6,566 nt of DNA from positions 4,818-11,383 of the forward strand of contig NVVU01000007.1 of assembly GCA_002733485.1 (NCBI GenBank). The letters are read 5' to 3'. The translations under genes were made by a program, and so were the position numbers. Source of the DNA: Robiginitomaculum sp. (lineage in GTDB: Bacteria; Pseudomonadota; Alphaproteobacteria; Caulobacterales; Maricaulaceae). Shown here piece by piece: positions 6,038-6,566 of the stretch. Within the stretch, counting starts at the first letter, position 1. Every line of letters starts with the position of its first letter. The notes beneath the pieces were generated by a model, which worked only from the letters and a program-made list of their open reading frames with translations, was not told where the DNA came from and searched no databases.

Positions 6038-6566
6038 GCACCACCAAACCCGTGTCCAGCACCTCCCTAAAGGTCACGCCGCTTTCTTTGCCCGGTTTAA
6101 CCCTGCTGGAGCCAAAACGCATTGGCGATGATCGCGGGTATTTCAGCGAAACCTATAACCAGCACGATTTTACGGACCTCGGCCTGAGCGCCAGTTTTGT
6201 ACAGGATAACCAGTCCCTTTCGGCACAAACCGGCACGCTAAGGGGCCTGCATTTCCAGATATCCCCCTTTGCACAAGTTAAGCTGGTCCGGGTGCTACGC
6301 GGTTCCATATACGATGTTTGTGTAGACATCCGCCATGATTCCCCCACATTTGGACACCATATTGGCGTGACGTTGAGCGCCCAGAACGGTCAACAACTTT
6401 GGGTGCCCGAAGGCTTTGCCCACGGGTTTTGCACGCTGGAGCCCGATACCGAAGTGCTCTACAAGGTCTCGCAATATTACGCCCCTGCCCATGATAAAGG
6501 TCTGCTGTGGAACGATCCACAATTGGGGATTTCCTGGCCGCTGCAAAACGGCATTGCAAGCGTTCT
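6034..6566 (+). CDS. rfbC: dTDP-4-dehydrorhamnose 3,5-epimerase (RfbC/RmlC), C-terminus cut by window edge
   Basis: The first 177 residues are visible. The enzyme epimerises dTDP-4-dehydro-6-deoxyglucose at C3 and C5 on the way to dTDP-L-rhamnose for surface polysaccharide. Cupin-family signatures run in order: DDRGYFSETY (32-41), FVQDNQSLS (55-63), GTLRGLHFQ (67-75), KLVRVLRGSIYDVCVDIR (83-100), SPTFG (103-107), WVPEGFAHGFCTLE (123-136) and LLWNDPQLGISWP (157-169). H73, K83 and Y143 match the catalytic His63, Lys73 and Tyr133 of Salmonella RmlC with a constant offset of 10, which fits a ten-residue longer N-terminus. ATG 6034 overlaps the ubiX stop (ATGA) and has no ribosome binding site of its own, so translation probably depends on ubiX. 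The remaining C-terminal part lies beyond the window; other rhamnose genes may follow. Confidence 0.94.
   Translation, partial: MSTTKPVSSTSLKVTPLSLPGLTLLEPKRIGDDRGYFSETYNQHDFTDLGLSASFVQDNQSLSAQTGTLRGLHFQISPFAQVKLVRVLRGSIYDVCVDIRHDSPTFGHHIGVTLSAQNGQQLWVPEGFAHGFCTLEPDTEVLYKVSQYYAPAHDKGLLWNDPQLGISWPLQNGIASV

Noticed and set aside
1..6566. Mobile elements, CRISPR arrays, tRNA or phage genes
   Set aside because: No repeat array, terminal inverted repeat, transposase or integrase motif, or tRNA-like sequence was seen. The genes are tightly packed housekeeping and signalling genes.

Overview
The window looks like ordinary chromosome of a Gram-negative proteobacterium, most likely an alphaproteobacterium. 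This is inferred from mid-range base composition by eye, the flavour of the PAS/HisKA/REC hybrid kinase, and a gene set linked to ubiquinone and dTDP-rhamnose. The order is not resolvable from sequence alone. Seven protein genes fill almost all of it. No rRNA, tRNA, insertion sequence, CRISPR array or phage gene was seen.

Left block, minus strand, 1-3553, read right to left. A 71-residue uncharacterised protein with a strong ribosome binding site comes first. It is followed after 6 bases by amn (AMP nucleosidase), which overlaps a CX5R tyrosine/lipid phosphatase by 4 bases (ATGA). That gene in turn overlaps pabB (aminodeoxychorismate synthase component I) by 4 bases (GTGA). pabB runs off the left edge. 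The packing implies one translationally coupled transcript joining AMP breakdown to adenine and ribose 5-phosphate, a phosphatase of unknown substrate, and the first committed step to p-aminobenzoate and folate.

Middle, minus strand, 3676-5259. This is a soluble hybrid histidine kinase (PAS, HisKA, HATPase, REC) with a GTG start and a possible weak terminator just after its stop. All key phosphotransfer residues are present. No partner HPt protein or response regulator lies in the window.

Right block, plus strand, 5456-6566. ubiX (flavin prenyltransferase, which makes the prenyl-FMN cofactor for UbiD decarboxylases in ubiquinone synthesis) overlaps by 4 bases (ATGA) with rfbC/rmlC (dTDP-4-dehydrorhamnose 3,5-epimerase). 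rfbC runs off the right edge and probably begins a nucleotide-sugar or cell-surface polysaccharide set. The 196-base divergent gap 5260-5455 must hold the promoters of both the kinase and ubiX, but no convincing -35/-10 pair stands out.

I do not see a clearly new multi-gene system. The points most worth following are the tight operon of small protein, amn, phosphatase and pabB; the in-phase A AAA AAC slippery run at the pabB domain boundary; and the unusual ubiX-rfbC coupling.
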